A stretch of DNA of 64,000 bases from Hyphomicrobiales bacterium (GCA_017305555.1 JAFKKM010000015.1:36973-100972); one strand, 5' to 3'; counted from the first letter of the stretch, positions 8,638-17,552 are shown. Notes: a model not told the origin generated them from the letters alone. Translations and numbers: made by a program.

Positions 8638-9378
8638 TCAACCGATCGCGACCAGTTTCGGCAGGTCGGACAACGTGGCGATGCGATGATCGGGTTCGAC
8701 GTCGAGTTCGTCCATCTGCATCCGCAGCGCCTTGAACATGGTCAGCGGTGCCACGAGGTCGGTCTTGGCGCATTCGCGCGCCATCGCCTCGGGTGTGACG
8801 CGCTCGATCCACGCGACGTTCAGCCCGAACGCCTTGGCGCCGCAGGCATCCCACGGGTTCGAGGAGACGAACAGCACGTCGGCGGGCGCGACGCCGAGTT
8901 TCTCCTCGATCAGCACATAGGCGTCGCGGTGCGGCTTGAAGATGCGTTTCGCGTCGACGCTGATGGTGGCATCGAGAATCGTGTCGAGGCCACTGTTGCG
9001 CACTAGCGCGTTCAGCATGTCGCTGCTGCCGTTCGAGAGGATCGCCAGCTTGCGGTCACGCATGGCGTCGAGCGCCGCGCGCGCGTCGGGATAAAGGTCG
9101 AGGTGAAGATATTTCTCCATGATCCGCGCGAAGGCGGCATCGTCGCGCGGCAGGCCGAGACAGCGCAGCGTATAGGCCAGCGCATCGCGGGTGATCGCGG
9201 AGAAGTCCTCATAGCGGCCCATCAGCGAGCGCAGCCAGCTATATTCGAGCTGCTTGATGCGCCAGATCTGCGTGATCATGTCGCCGTGGCCGGGAAACGT
9301 TTCCTCGGTGATGGCGGCAACAGACTGCACGTCGAACAGCGTGCCATAGGCATCGAACACGACTGCTTTGATGGTCAC
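8638..9378 (-). CDS. haloacid dehalogenase, type II (HAD superfamily)
   Basis: A 246-residue cytosolic hydrolase of the L-2-haloacid dehalogenase family. The motifs are intact: nucleophile Asp9 in FDAYGTLFDV, the motif II segment LSNGSSDML, the lysine in FKPHRDAY and the SSNPWDACGAK segment that marks type II dehalogenases. The GTG at 9378 is chosen because AAGGAG precedes it by 8 bases; the longer frame adds a basic, unrelated tail. The reaction would be hydrolytic removal of halide from L-2-haloalkanoic acids, but family members also act on other small substrates. It precedes ybaK and is divergent from the acyl-CoA dehydrogenase. Confidence 0.85.
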   Translation of the reverse strand: MTIKAVVFDAYGTLFDVQSVAAITEETFPGHGDMITQIWRIKQLEYSWLRSLMGRYEDFSAITRDALAYTLRCLGLPRDDAAFARIMEKYLHLDLYPDARAALDAMRDRKLAILSNGSSDMLNALVRNSGLDTILDATISVDAKRIFKPHRDAYVLIEEKLGVAPADVLFVSSNPWDACGAKAFGLNVAWIERVTPEAMARECAKTDLVAPLTMFKALRMQMDELDVEPDHRIATLSDLPKLVAIG

Positions 9379-9558
9379 CGGGATTCTCCTTGGCGGATGG
9401 ACGTTGTGCCGCGCCGATCTGTTGTTGCCTCGTTTTGTCATGCGTTTCAAGAACCCTGCGCGGTGGCAGCCGCGCGTCCGCGTCGCTTGTGCTGCGTGGC
9501 GGCTTCGTTACGCTGGCGAAAGAGTTTGTCGAAGAAGAAACGGATCAGGGAGCATTGC

Positions 9559-10794
9559 ATGAGCGGGGTGGCGTTCGATCTTCCGGAGGATGTGCTGACG
9601 GTGCGCGACGGTGTGCTGCGCTTCGTTGAATCGCAGGTCGCACCGCGGCTCGAACGGCACCATGGTCTGCTGGAGGACCAGCGCCGGCTCTACGATGAGA
9701 CCGGGCGCTATACGCCGGAGGTGCGTGCGTTGATCCGCGAGGTGCGGATGCTGTCGGCGGAAGCCGGTTTCTACGCGATGTGCGCGCCAACGGAGCTGGG
9801 CGGTGGCGGGCTCGGTCATCTGGTCTATTATGTCGCATGGGAGGCGATTTATCGCCGGCTCGGCGGGCAAGGCACGGTGATTCCGTGGGTGATCGCGCAC
9901 TGGGCGTTCGGGCCGAGTCGTTTGCTGACCCAGGTGACCGATGAGGCCCGCAATCGTTGCCTTGCCGGCATGATGAGCGGCGACACCTCGATGTGCTTCG
10001 GCCTGTCGGAGCCCGGCGCCGGCTCCGACGCCAGCATGATCAAGACCCGCGCGGTGAAGACCGCGGGTGGCTGGCGCATCACCGGCCGTAAGCTGTGGAC
10101 CAGCAACGCGCCCACCGCCGAATGGTGCATCGTGTTCGCGATCACGGATGCTGAGAAAGCGGCGCGCAAGGCCGGCGGCATCAGCGCGTTCCTGGTGCCG
10201 ACCGACGCGCCGGGCTTTTCCGTGGAAAGCGTGGTGCGGCTGTTCGGTCATACCGGCGGCCACGAGGGCGCGCTGGTGCTGGAAGACGTCGAGGTCGCGC
10301 CGTGGCAACTGGTCGGGCAACTGAACGAGGGTTTTAAGCTCGCGCTTTACGGCGTCTCGCTGGGCCGTGTTTACAATTCCGCGCGCGCGGTCGGGCAGGG
10401 GCGTTGGGCACTGGAGATGGCGCTCGACTATGCCAAGCAGCGCGAAGCGTTCGGTCACGTTATCGCCGATTATCAAGGCGTATCGCTGCCGCTGGCGGAG
10501 GCCGCGACCGAACTGCACGCCGCGCATCTGATGGGATTGAACGCCGCGATGCTGCTCGACAAAGGCGACAAGGCGGTGAAGGAGTTGTCGATGGCCAAAG
10601 CCTATGCGGTGCAGGCCGGCTTCCGTGCGGTCGATCGCGCAATGCAGACCCACGGCGGCATGGGACTGACCAACGAGGTCGGCCTCGTCCACGCGTGGCA
10701 CGACCTGCGCATTGTCAACATCGCCGACGGCACCAACGAAATCCTTGCGCGCACCATCGCGCAACGCCTGCTCGCCGGTGACGTCGAGTTGTGA
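9559..10794 (+). CDS. acyl-CoA dehydrogenase family protein
   Basis: A 411-residue FAD enzyme of the acyl-CoA dehydrogenase family, which introduces a 2,3 double bond into an acyl-CoA. The FAD-binding signatures are visible: CFGLSEPGAGSD with KTRAVKTAGGWRITGRKLW in the middle domain, and HGGMGLTNEV followed by ADGTNEILARTIAQRLL at the C-terminus. The ATG at 9559 has AGGGAG upstream and is preferred over the much longer open frame, which runs into the opposite gene. It resembles the ACAD10/11-like group rather than short-chain enzymes. It stands alone on the plus strand, ends in a family A repeat and converges on an amidohydrolase. Confidence 0.9.
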   Translation: MSGVAFDLPEDVLTVRDGVLRFVESQVAPRLERHHGLLEDQRRLYDETGRYTPEVRALIREVRMLSAEAGFYAMCAPTELGGGGLGHLVYYVAWEAIYRRLGGQGTVIPWVIAHWAFGPSRLLTQVTDEARNRCLAGMMSGDTSMCFGLSEPGAGSDASMIKTRAVKTAGGWRITGRKLWTSNAPTAEWCIVFAITDAEKAARKAGGISAFLVPTDAPGFSVESVVRLFGHTGGHEGALVLEDVEVAPWQLVGQLNEGFKLALYGVSLGRVYNSARAVGQGRWALEMALDYAKQREAFGHVIADYQGVSLPLAEAATELHAAHLMGLNAAMLLDKGDKAVKELSMAKAYAVQAGFRAVDRAMQTHGGMGLTNEVGLVHAWHDLRIVNIADGTNEILARTIAQRLLAGDVEL

Positions 10795-10827
10795 TGTTTG
10801 ATGCGTAATCGTTTGATCGTCGTCACC

Positions 10828-10919
10828 GTCACCCTGAGGTGGTCATGCGTAGCATGACCCTCGAAGGGCGATTGTCAGCATCCTTCGAGGCTCGCTATCG
10901 CTCGCACCTCAGGATGACG
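10828..10919. repeat. dispersed palindromic repeat, family A (copy 1)
   Basis: Begins GTCACCCTGAGGT and ends ACCTCAGGATGAC, with a second inner pair TCGAAGGGCG / CCTTCGAGG. Related copies lie at 15841-15930 (reverse orientation), 20939-21029 and 50048-50138. This copy lies between convergent genes and may help to stop transcription. Confidence 0.85.
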
Positions 10920-10932
10920 GCGGCTTCGCGTC

Positions 10933-11802
10933 CTACATCCCGAGCAGCTTGCGCGCGTTGGCCTTCAGGATCTTCGGGCGCACGTCGTCGCGGATGTCGA
11001 TCTTGGAAAAGTCCGACAGCCAGCGATCCGGCGTGATCACCGGCCAGTCGGAGCCGAACAGCATCTTGTCCTGCAACAGCGTGTTGGCGTAGCGCACCAG
11101 GATCGGCGGGAAATATTTCGGCGACCAGCCCGAGAGGTCGATGTAGACGTTCGGCTTGTGGGTCGCGACGGACAGCGCCTCCTCCTGCCAGGGGAAGGAC
11201 GGATGCGCGAGGATGATCTTCATCTCGGGAAAATCCACCGCGACGTCGTCGATATACATCGGGTTGGAATATTTCAGCCGCATTCCGTTGCCGCCGGGCA
11301 TCCCCGAGCCGACGCCGGTTTGTCCGGTGTGGAACAGCGCGATCGAGCCAGCTTCGGCGATGGCTTCGTAGAGCGGATAGGCCATGCGGTCGTTCGGATA
11401 GAAGCCCTGCATGGTCGGGTGAAACTTGAAGCCCTTGATGCCGTAATTCTCGATCAGGTTGCGCGCCTCGCGCGCGCCGACCTTGCCCTTGGCGGGGTCG
11501 ATGCTGGCGAACGGGATCAGCACGTCCGAATTCTGCGCCGCGAGTTCGGCCATCTCGTAATTGTTGTAGCGGCGGAAGCCGGTTTCTCGCTCGGCATCGA
11601 CCGGGAAGATCACCGCGGCGATGTTCTTGGAGCGATAGTAGGCGGCTGTCTCCGGCACGGTCGGCGGATGCTTGTGCGGCGACTTGAAGTATTCCGCCAT
11701 TGCCGCCTGGAAATCGTCGTAGCCGTCGTCGCCATGGGTGCCGCAGGGCTCCTCGGCATGGGTGTGGATGTCGATGGCGATGACGTCGTCGAGATTGGGC
11801 AT
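10933..11802 (-). CDS. amidohydrolase family 2 metal-dependent hydrolase
   Basis: A 289-residue TIM-barrel hydrolase or decarboxylase of the amidohydrolase 2 (ACMSD-like) group. The metal ligands are present: AIDIHTHAEE at the N-terminus, KFHPTMQGF, LFHTGQTG and ILAHPSFPW in the middle, and FGSDWPVITP with the catalytic Asp near the C-terminus. The ATG at 11802 is chosen because GAGGGAG lies at normal spacing; an in-frame GTG six bases upstream overlaps that site. Members act on aromatic carboxylates or lactones, but the substrate is unknown here. An AT-rich stretch (11841-11866) upstream is a likely promoter region. Confidence 0.85.
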   Translation of the reverse strand: MPNLDDVIAIDIHTHAEEPCGTHGDDGYDDFQAAMAEYFKSPHKHPPTVPETAAYYRSKNIAAVIFPVDAERETGFRRYNNYEMAELAAQNSDVLIPFASIDPAKGKVGAREARNLIENYGIKGFKFHPTMQGFYPNDRMAYPLYEAIAEAGSIALFHTGQTGVGSGMPGGNGMRLKYSNPMYIDDVAVDFPEMKIILAHPSFPWQEEALSVATHKPNVYIDLSGWSPKYFPPILVRYANTLLQDKMLFGSDWPVITPDRWLSDFSKIDIRDDVRPKILKANARKLLGM

Positions 11803-12005
11803 GGTCACTCCCTCGGGCGCGCCCTTGAAAGGGCGTCGGTAGAATAATTATATAACATAATCAAATCTGCGTGGGGCGTAAAGCGCCTTCCGTAAGAGCG
11901 TCTCAGAACCAGTGTATCCGGGTTGGCGTGGCGTCGTTTGGGTTCCATCGCGTGCGGTTAGATGTTCGGGGGGCAGCAAAATCCCCTGAATGGCGCCACC
12001 GAACA

Positions 12006-12034
12006 TTGACAGATGCGGCGCGCGTGCTTTAGAA
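12006..12034 (+). promoter_or_regulatory. possible promoter of rpmJ
   Basis: TTGACA at 12006-12011, a 17-base spacer, then TTAGAA at 12029-12034. The -35 element is perfect but the -10 is a weak match to consensus. It lies about 100 bases before rpmJ and just ahead of the leader hairpin. Confidence 0.4.
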
Positions 12035-12041
12035 CCCACGC

Positions 12042-12070
12042 ATCCCGCGCGGCTTGGCCGCTGGCGGGAT
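12042..12070 (+). promoter_or_regulatory. stem-loop in the rpmJ leader
   Basis: Stem ATCCCGC-GCGGC, loop TTG, GCCGC-(TG)-GCGGGAT: twelve pairs with a two-base bulge, followed by TATCCTTTTATTG. If transcription begins after the -10 element at 12029 the hairpin would be at the very 5' end of the rpmJ mRNA; otherwise it could end a transcript coming from upstream. Confidence 0.5.
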
Positions 12071-12133
12071 TATCCTTTTATTGCCAGATTCGGCCTGTCG
12101 CACACGGCCTTTCAAACGCTGTAGGATTGTCCC

Positions 12134-12259
12134 ATGAAGGTCCGTAACTCATTGAAGTCGTTGCGCAGCCGCAACCGCAACAACCGCCTCGTGCGCCGCA
12201 AGGGTCGCGTCTACGTGATCAACAAGGTGCAGCGCCGCTTCAAGGCGCGCCAGGGCTAA
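12134..12259 (+). CDS. rpmJ: 50S ribosomal protein L36 (cysteine-free form)
   Basis: A 41-residue basic protein starting [18 protein letters not shown] and ending RRFKARQG, the complete L36 sequence pattern of alphaproteobacteria. L36 binds 23S rRNA in the large subunit. The protein has no Cys, so it is the zinc-independent (C-minus) form rather than the CXXC zinc-ribbon form of E. coli RpmJ. The gene stands alone, away from the spc operon, as is usual for this group. It has no strong Shine-Dalgarno sequence directly ahead (GGATTGTCCC ATG) and is preceded by a strong leader hairpin. Confidence 0.95.
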   Translation: MKVRNSLKSLRSRNRNNRLVRRKGRVYVINKVQRRFKARQG

Positions 12260-12392
12260 GAATCTGGCTTCGGTCGGCGCAGGCCCGCCTAAGCCGCTTT
12301 CCCCGATTTTGAAGGCTCAGCCGCTCAGCGCATGGTTCGCCGGGCGGCTTTGTCGTCTTTTCAGCGCCATAACTCATGGCTAGACTCACGCC

Positions 12393-13070
12393 ATGGCCGT
12401 GAAAGCGATTTTGCGATTCCCAGTTGCCGCCCACGCCGGTCGCGGTGTCGTGGCCGCGCTGATGCTTGCGGCGGTGCCCGTCGCCGGGCAGGCGCAGGAG
12501 ACACGGCCCGCGCCGGAGAAGCCGCTCAACCGGCAACTGGAAAAGCCGCCGGAGCCGCCGTCCAAGCTGCCCACCATCAAGGCCGATCGCGCGCGTGGAC
12601 TGGATTTCCTGTTTGGCGCGCTGAAGGCGGCACCCGATGAAGCCAGTGCCAAGCATGTCGAGGCGCGCATCTGGGCGCAGTGGATTGCGACGCCGAGCGA
12701 CACTGCACAACTGCTGATGACGCGAGCTAAGGTCGCCGTCGATGCCAAGCAATTCGACGTCGCGCTTGAATTGCTCGATGCCATCGTCAAGCTACGTCCC
12801 GACTACACCGAGGCGTGGAATCGGCGGGCGACGGTCTATTATCTGAAGGACGATTACGACCACGCCCTGCACGATCTCGAGCAGGTGCTGGCGCGCGAGC
12901 CGCGCCATTTCGGGGCGCTGGCCGGGCTTGGCATGATCATGCGCGATCTCGGCGACGACAAGCGTGCGCTGGATGCCTTCCGGAAGGCGCTGGCGATCAA
13001 CCCGCATCTCGACAAGATTCCCGATCTGGTCAAGACGCTGACCGAAAAGGTCGAGGGCCGCGATATCTGA
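12393..13070 (+). CDS. exported tetratricopeptide-repeat protein
   Basis: A 225-residue protein with a hydrophobic N-terminus (ALMLAAVPVAGQAQ, residues 23-36) that looks like a signal peptide ending at GQAQ, a Pro/Glu-rich linker, and about three TPR units in the second half (QLLMTRAKVAVDAKQFDVAL, AWNRRATVYYLKDDYDHALH, ALAGLGMIMRDLGDDKRALD). TPR domains mediate protein-protein contacts; similar small periplasmic TPR proteins are common in this group and their function is undefined. It is followed 139 bases later by a large mechanosensitive channel gene on the same strand. Confidence 0.8.
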   Translation: MAVKAILRFPVAAHAGRGVVAALMLAAVPVAGQAQETRPAPEKPLNRQLEKPPEPPSKLPTIKADRARGLDFLFGALKAAPDEASAKHVEARIWAQWIATPSDTAQLLMTRAKVAVDAKQFDVALELLDAIVKLRPDYTEAWNRRATVYYLKDDYDHALHDLEQVLAREPRHFGALAGLGMIMRDLGDDKRALDAFRKALAINPHLDKIPDLVKTLTEKVEGRDI

Positions 13071-13209
13071 TTGCGGCATGTGATGTTGCGTGCGGCGGTC
13101 GAAACGCCCTGTTCATGCCGGAATCACGTATCAAGACACGCCTGCTTGCGGGGATCGTCTAGCACATCTGAATCGCGAAGCATTTTGGCGCTATCGCAAA
13201 GGAGCTTTC

Positions 13210-15645
13210 GTGTCGCGAAAGGTTTTGCCTCTCATCGTTGCCGGGCTGTTGCTGATTGCAGGCCCGGCGCTGGCTCAGAAGGGCGCGGCTCCCGCGCACG
13301 CCGGTGCGCCGCAGGCCTCAAGCGAGGCGTTGACGCCGGAGCAGGCGCGCCGCGCGCTCGAAACGTTGCAGGACGATGCCAAGCGCGCGCAGATGATCGA
13401 CACGCTGCGCGCCATCGCCAAGACAACGCCAGCGAACGACAAGACAGCGCTGACGAGTGCAAAGACCGCGCCTGCCAACACGCCGCCGGCGGCCGCTTCG
13501 GATGCCGCGAAGCCTGACGCCAAACCGGACGCTGCCGCCGAGAAGCCGGCGTTGCCGACGCTCAATGCCGATAGCCTCGGCGCGCAGTTATTGCTGACGA
13601 TTTCCGGCTGGGTTGCGGATGCGACGCGCGAGGTGACATGGGCCGCCCGCAGCGTCACGCATTTCCCGGCGCTGTGGTACTGGGTGGTCCAAACCACCAC
13701 CAACCCCTACTACTACAACCTGCTGATCGATATCGCCTGGAAGTTCGTGCTGGTGTTCGGCGGTGCGTTCGCGGTGGAATGGCTGGTGTGGTGGGGGATG
13801 CGGCGGCCGCTGCAGGCGCTCGAAGCGCGCATCCCGCGTGTCGTCAAGGCGTCCACGCCAGAAGTGACGGTGTCCGATCCGCCGTCATCCGCCGAGGATC
13901 TGACGCCGGAATCCGGCAAGAACCGGCGCCGATTGAAACTGGCGCGCGCTTGGCAGTCGCTGTTGCGCCTGCCTTATGTACTGGCGCGACTGGCGCTGGA
14001 ACTGGTGCCGGTGCTGGCGTTCGTCGCGGTCGCTTCGCTGATGCTGGGCACCCAGATCGGCGACGTCACCACCACGCGGCTGGTGATCCTGGCCATCATC
14101 AATGCCTACGCGCTGTGTCGCGGCTTGGTCTGTGCGGTGCGGGCGCTGGTCGGGCCGCTCGGCGTATTCTCGACGCGGGAAGATACCGCTGCTTATGTCG
14201 AGGTCTGGACCCGGCGCATCGTCACGGTCGCCGTCGCCGGCATCGCCTTCGCCAACGTCGCACTGCTGCTCGGCCTGCATCGTGTCGGCTATTTCGCGCT
14301 GGTGCGGCTGGTGATGCTTGCCGTCCATCTGCTGGTGGTTGTCGTCATCCTGCAATGCCGTGCGCCGGTGGCGCGCGTCATCCGCGCCAAGCGCAACCAG
14401 AAGGGCGCGTTCGCGACCACGCGCAATCGGGTCGCCGGCCTGTGGCACTACTTTGCCATCTTCCTCGTCATGGCGCTGTGGGTGGTGTGGGCGTTGAATA
14501 TCCGCGACGGCTATACGCTGCTGTTGCAATACGTCGCCGGCACCGTCGCCGTGGTGGTGGTGGCGCGGCTGTTGCTGATCGTGCTGCTCAGCCTGATCGA
14601 TCGCGGCTTCCGTATCAATGCCGACATTCTGCAACGCTTTCCCGGATTGGAGACGCGGGCGAACCGCTATCTGCCGCTGTTGCGCCGCGTCGCCTCCTGG
14701 GTGGTGACAGCGCTGGCCGTCGTCGCGCTGCTGCAAGTGTGGGGCGTCGATACCGTGGTGTGGTTCTATGGTGGCCAGATCGGCAGTCGTCTGCTCTCGG
14801 CCGTCGTGACCATTGGCATTGCCGTGGTGATTGCGGTCGCGATCTGGGAAGCGCTCAACGCGCTGATGGATCACCAACTGGCCGCGCTGACCCGCGATGG
14901 CCACGCGGCGCGCGCGGCGCGGCTGCGTACGTTCCAGCCGATGCTGCGCACCGCGCTGTTGTGCGTCATCCTTACGGTGGTGGCGCTGACGGCGCTCAGC
15001 GAGATCGGGGTCAACATCGCGCCGCTCTTGGCCGGTGCCGGTATCGTCGGCATCGCGGTCGGCTTCGGTTCACAGAAACTGGTGCAGGACCTGATCACCG
15101 GGTTGTTCCTGCTGCTGGAAAACGTGGTGCAGGTCGGTGATTTTGTTACCGTGTCAGGATTGTCTGGCACGGTGGAGAATGTCTCCATCCGCACCATCCG
15201 GCTGCGCGCCAGCGACGGCTCTGTGCACATCGTGCCGTTTAGTGCCGTCACCAGCGTCACGAACGCCAGTCGTGGCGCCGGCAACGCGGCGGTCAATGTC
15301 AGTGTCTCCTACAAGGAAGACACTGATCAGGTCGGCCAGTTGCTGAAGGACATCGTCAAGGAGATGCGCGAGGAGGCGGAATACAAGCCGCTGATCCGCA
15401 GCGATCTCGAATTGTGGGGCGTCGACAAGGTCGACGGCACGATGGCCACGCTCGTCGGGCAAATTCGCTGCACCCATGGCGGACGCTGGCCGGTGCAGCG
15501 CGAGTTCAATCGTCGCATGAAGCTGCGCTTCCAGGAAAATGGCATCGAGATCGCCAGCAACAGCCAGACGATCCTGTTGCAGGCGCCGGTCCCGGTGGAG
15601 ATCGAGACGCCGCCGGCATCGTCGCAGCGCCGTGCGGCGGGATAG
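13210..15645 (+). CDS. large mechanosensitive ion channel of the MscS family
   Basis: An 811-residue membrane protein. A signal peptide (LPLIVAGLLLIAGPALAQ) leads to an Ala/Lys/Pro-rich periplasmic segment of about 100 residues, then some ten hydrophobic segments, and finally the MscS pore and beta domain near residues 590-760, including LLAGAGIVGIAVGFGSQKL and the ENVVQVGDFVTVSG segment. The GTG at 13210 is chosen because AAAGGAG lies 5 bases ahead and the signal peptide then begins directly. The architecture is like E. coli YbiO rather than the short MscS. It should open on membrane tension to release solutes during osmotic downshock. Confidence 0.9.
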   Translation: MSRKVLPLIVAGLLLIAGPALAQKGAAPAHAGAPQASSEALTPEQARRALETLQDDAKRAQMIDTLRAIAKTTPANDKTALTSAKTAPANTPPAAASDAAKPDAKPDAAAEKPALPTLNADSLGAQLLLTISGWVADATREVTWAARSVTHFPALWYWVVQTTTNPYYYNLLIDIAWKFVLVFGGAFAVEWLVWWGMRRPLQALEARIPRVVKASTPEVTVSDPPSSAEDLTPESGKNRRRLKLARAWQSLLRLPYVLARLALELVPVLAFVAVASLMLGTQIGDVTTTRLVILAIINAYALCRGLVCAVRALVGPLGVFSTREDTAAYVEVWTRRIVTVAVAGIAFANVALLLGLHRVGYFALVRLVMLAVHLLVVVVILQCRAPVARVIRAKRNQKGAFATTRNRVAGLWHYFAIFLVMALWVVWALNIRDGYTLLLQYVAGTVAVVVVARLLLIVLLSLIDRGFRINADILQRFPGLETRANRYLPLLRRVASWVVTALAVVALLQVWGVDTVVWFYGGQIGSRLLSAVVTIGIAVVIAVAIWEALNALMDHQLAALTRDGHAARAARLRTFQPMLRTALLCVILTVVALTALSEIGVNIAPLLAGAGIVGIAVGFGSQKLVQDLITGLFLLLENVVQVGDFVTVSGLSGTVENVSIRTIRLRASDGSVHIVPFSAVTSVTNASRGAGNAAVNVSVSYKEDTDQVGQLLKDIVKEMREEAEYKPLIRSDLELWGVDKVDGTMATLVGQIRCTHGGRWPVQREFNRRMKLRFQENGIEIASNSQTILLQAPVPVEIETPPASSQRRAAG

Positions 15646-15655
15646 CAATTTGAGC

Positions 15656-15737
15656 GTCATTGCGAGGAGCGAAGCGACGAAGCAATCCAGTTCTTGCTTC
15701 GTGGCTTTCTGGATTGCTTCGCTTCGCTCGCAATGAC
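15656..15737. repeat. dispersed palindromic repeat, family C (copy 2)
   Basis: GTCATTGCGAGGAGCGAAG at the left pairs with the right end CTTCGCTTCGCTCGCAATGAC, and the inner parts (GAAGCAATCCAG / CTGGATTGCTTC) pair almost perfectly. It is related to the copy at 305-384. It lies right after the MscS gene. Confidence 0.85.
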
Positions 15738-15756
15738 GGTCAAATTGACGGTCTTC

Positions 15757-15996
15757 GTCATGGCCGGGCTTGCCCCGGCCATCCACGTCTTTGAACCGGC
15801 AATGTCCTGGAGCGTGATCGGCTTGAATTGAAGCGCGTGCGTCATCCTGAGGAGCGAGCGAAGCGAGCCTCGAAGGATCGCCGCCGTCGCCCTTCGAGGC
15901 TGTCGCTGCGCGCCAGCACCTCAGGGTGACGACCTCGGATTTAGCCTCCAAATCATGCTCTAGAACGTGGATGCCCGGCACAAGGCCGGGCATGAC
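15757..15996. repeat. composite repeat: family B element split around a family A element
   Basis: A family B half (15757-15792, hairpin GGCCGGGCTTGCCCCGGCC) and its partner half (15965-15996, hairpin ATGCCCGG-CACAAGG-CCGGGCAT) flank a complete family A unit (15841-15930, reverse orientation). In other copies the two B halves are closer together, so the A unit appears to have inserted into a B element. The right half lies just past the sorB stop and may act as its terminator. Confidence 0.75.
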
Positions 15997-16008
15997 TGGC
16001 GATGCAGG

Positions 16009-16332
16009 CTAATAATTCTCCGTCAGATACTCGACGATCTTCGGAATATCGCCTTCCTCGATCGGCGCGCCGTAGACCTTGATCATCTTGTTGACCTCGG
16101 CGGTCCAGAAATCCTTTTTGAATTTCGGGCCGCGCGGCTGGGTCTGGATGTAGTCCGACGAGTGGCACGCCGTGCAGTTGTTCATCACCACGTCGCGGTT
16201 GGTGCCCGGCTTGAAGGTCGCTGTTTCCTGCGGCAGCGTGATCTTGAGCGGCTTGGCCTGAGCAATGGCGGCAAGGCCCATGCCGGCCGCGAGCGTGAGG
16301 GCTGCGGCAGCGAGGCGCATCGATACTTTCAT
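16009..16332 (-). CDS. sorB: sulfite dehydrogenase cytochrome c subunit SorB
   Basis: A 107-residue exported monoheme cytochrome c. The start at 16332 gives a standard signal peptide (MRLAAAALTLAAGMGLAAIA, ending A-Q-A). The heme site is CTACHS near residue 52, and the axial Met is probably in VNKMIKVYG. The tail (GDIPKIVEYLTENY) is typical of the SorB subunit. It is the electron acceptor of the molybdenum subunit encoded 11 bases upstream by sorA, passing sulfite electrons to the periplasmic cytochrome c pool. A family B hairpin follows the stop. Confidence 0.88.
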   Translation of the reverse strand: MKVSMRLAAAALTLAAGMGLAAIAQAKPLKITLPQETATFKPGTNRDVVMNNCTACHSSDYIQTQPRGPKFKKDFWTAEVNKMIKVYGAPIEEGDIPKIVEYLTENY

Positions 16333-16343
16333 AGTTGTTCTCC

Positions 16344-17552
16344 TCAGGCTGCCGTGACGCGGACGGTTTCGACGACGTTGCGCAGATAGCCGGCCGGATT
16401 CCACAACGCCTGCATCGGCTGCGTCTTGCCGTCGTTGCTGGTGGCGCGCACCTTCAACTCATGAGCGCCCGCGGTCAGCTTCACGGTGGCGTGCCATTCG
16501 CGGAACGAATAGTTGCCGAGGTTCTTGCCGAGTTTGGTCGGCAACCAGGTCTTGCCGCCGTCGGTCGATACCGCGACCTCCTTGATGCCCTTGCCGCCGT
16601 CGAAGGCGATGCCTTTCAGGCGGGTTTCGCCGGCTTTCACCTTGGCGCCGTCCTGCACGTTGGTGATGAAGGAGCGGACTGTGAAGCGGTTGATCGGAAC
16701 GGTCGCCTTAGGCGGCGTGCCCGGCTCGACGCAATTGCAGTCGTTGTCGGGAATCCGATAGGCGGTCTTCATCCAGAAATTGTCGTAGACGCTGTCGATG
16801 ACGGTAATTTCGTTGAGGTGCTTGACCCAGTAGGTGCCGTAATAACCGGGCACCACGAGGCGCACTGGGAAGCCGTTGAGCATCGGCAGGTCCGTGCCGT
16901 TCATCGAATAGGCCAGCATCACCTCGCCGTCGCGGGCGTGATCGAGGTCGAGCGCCTTGGCGAAGTCCGGCGTCTTGTCGCTCACCGGGCCGTCGAGGCC
17001 GCCGAACACCACCTGCTTGGCGCCGGCCTGCACGCCGGCTTTCTCCAGCACGGTCTTGAGCGGCACGCCCTTCCAGCGTGCGTTGCCCATGGCGCCGTTG
17101 CCGGACTGGCCACCGGCGACGCGCGGTGTCGAGAAGCCGCGGCTGTTGCCGGAGCACTGCGTCACCGCCACGATTTCCTTCGCCGGCATCTTCTTGAGAT
17201 CGGCAAGCGACAGCTTGAGCGGCTTGTCGACCTTGCCCTTCACCTCGATGGTGAATTTCGCGGGATCGATCTCGAGCGGAATATCGGCGAGATGGTAGCG
17301 GACGAAGAACGCGTCGTTCGGGGTGATGACGCCCTCGTTGTAAACGGAGAACGGCGTTTCCAACTGCGGCGGACGGCTGGTTTGCAGGATCAACGGCCGC
17401 TTCTGCGGATACTTCGCCATCGGCCGCTCGCCGTTCTCGAACGGTAGCGTGACGGTTTTTGCGAGGGCACTGACTGAGCTGAGAAAAGATCCGGCGCCCA
17501 GTGTGGCGACGGTCGCGGTGGTGCCCGCGAGCAGACGACGTCTGTTGAGCAT
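16344..17552 (-). CDS. sorA: periplasmic sulfite dehydrogenase molybdenum subunit SorA
   Basis: A 402-residue enzyme of the sulfite oxidase family that oxidises sulfite to sulfate in the periplasm. It has a Tat signal (NRRRLLAGTTATVATLGAG), as expected for export of a folded molybdopterin protein. The molybdenum-ligating Cys133 is in VTQCSGNSRG, and the C-terminal Mo-co dimerisation domain (residues about 290-400) includes GIAFDGGKGIKEVAVS and the Trp-rich end. The ATG is preceded by GGAGGAGC. With sorB it forms the SorAB sulfite:cytochrome c oxidoreductase, either for energy from sulfite or for detoxifying sulfite made from sulfonates and sulfur amino acids. Confidence 0.92.
   Translation of the reverse strand: MLNRRRLLAGTTATVATLGAGSFLSSVSALAKTVTLPFENGERPMAKYPQKRPLILQTSRPPQLETPFSVYNEGVITPNDAFFVRYHLADIPLEIDPAKFTIEVKGKVDKPLKLSLADLKKMPAKEIVAVTQCSGNSRGFSTPRVAGGQSGNGAMGNARWKGVPLKTVLEKAGVQAGAKQVVFGGLDGPVSDKTPDFAKALDLDHARDGEVMLAYSMNGTDLPMLNGFPVRLVVPGYYGTYWVKHLNEITVIDSVYDNFWMKTAYRIPDNDCNCVEPGTPPKATVPINRFTVRSFITNVQDGAKVKAGETRLKGIAFDGGKGIKEVAVSTDGGKTWLPTKLGKNLGNYSFREWHATVKLTAGAHELKVRATSNDGKTQPMQALWNPAGYLRNVVETVRVTAA

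Noticed and set aside
9508..10764. 418-residue open frame antisense to the acyl-CoA dehydrogenase
   Set aside because: Shadow of a well-supported gene; no motif or ribosome site.
11848..12039. 63-residue minus-strand frame upstream of the amidohydrolase
   Set aside because: No ribosome site and it overlaps the rpmJ promoter region.
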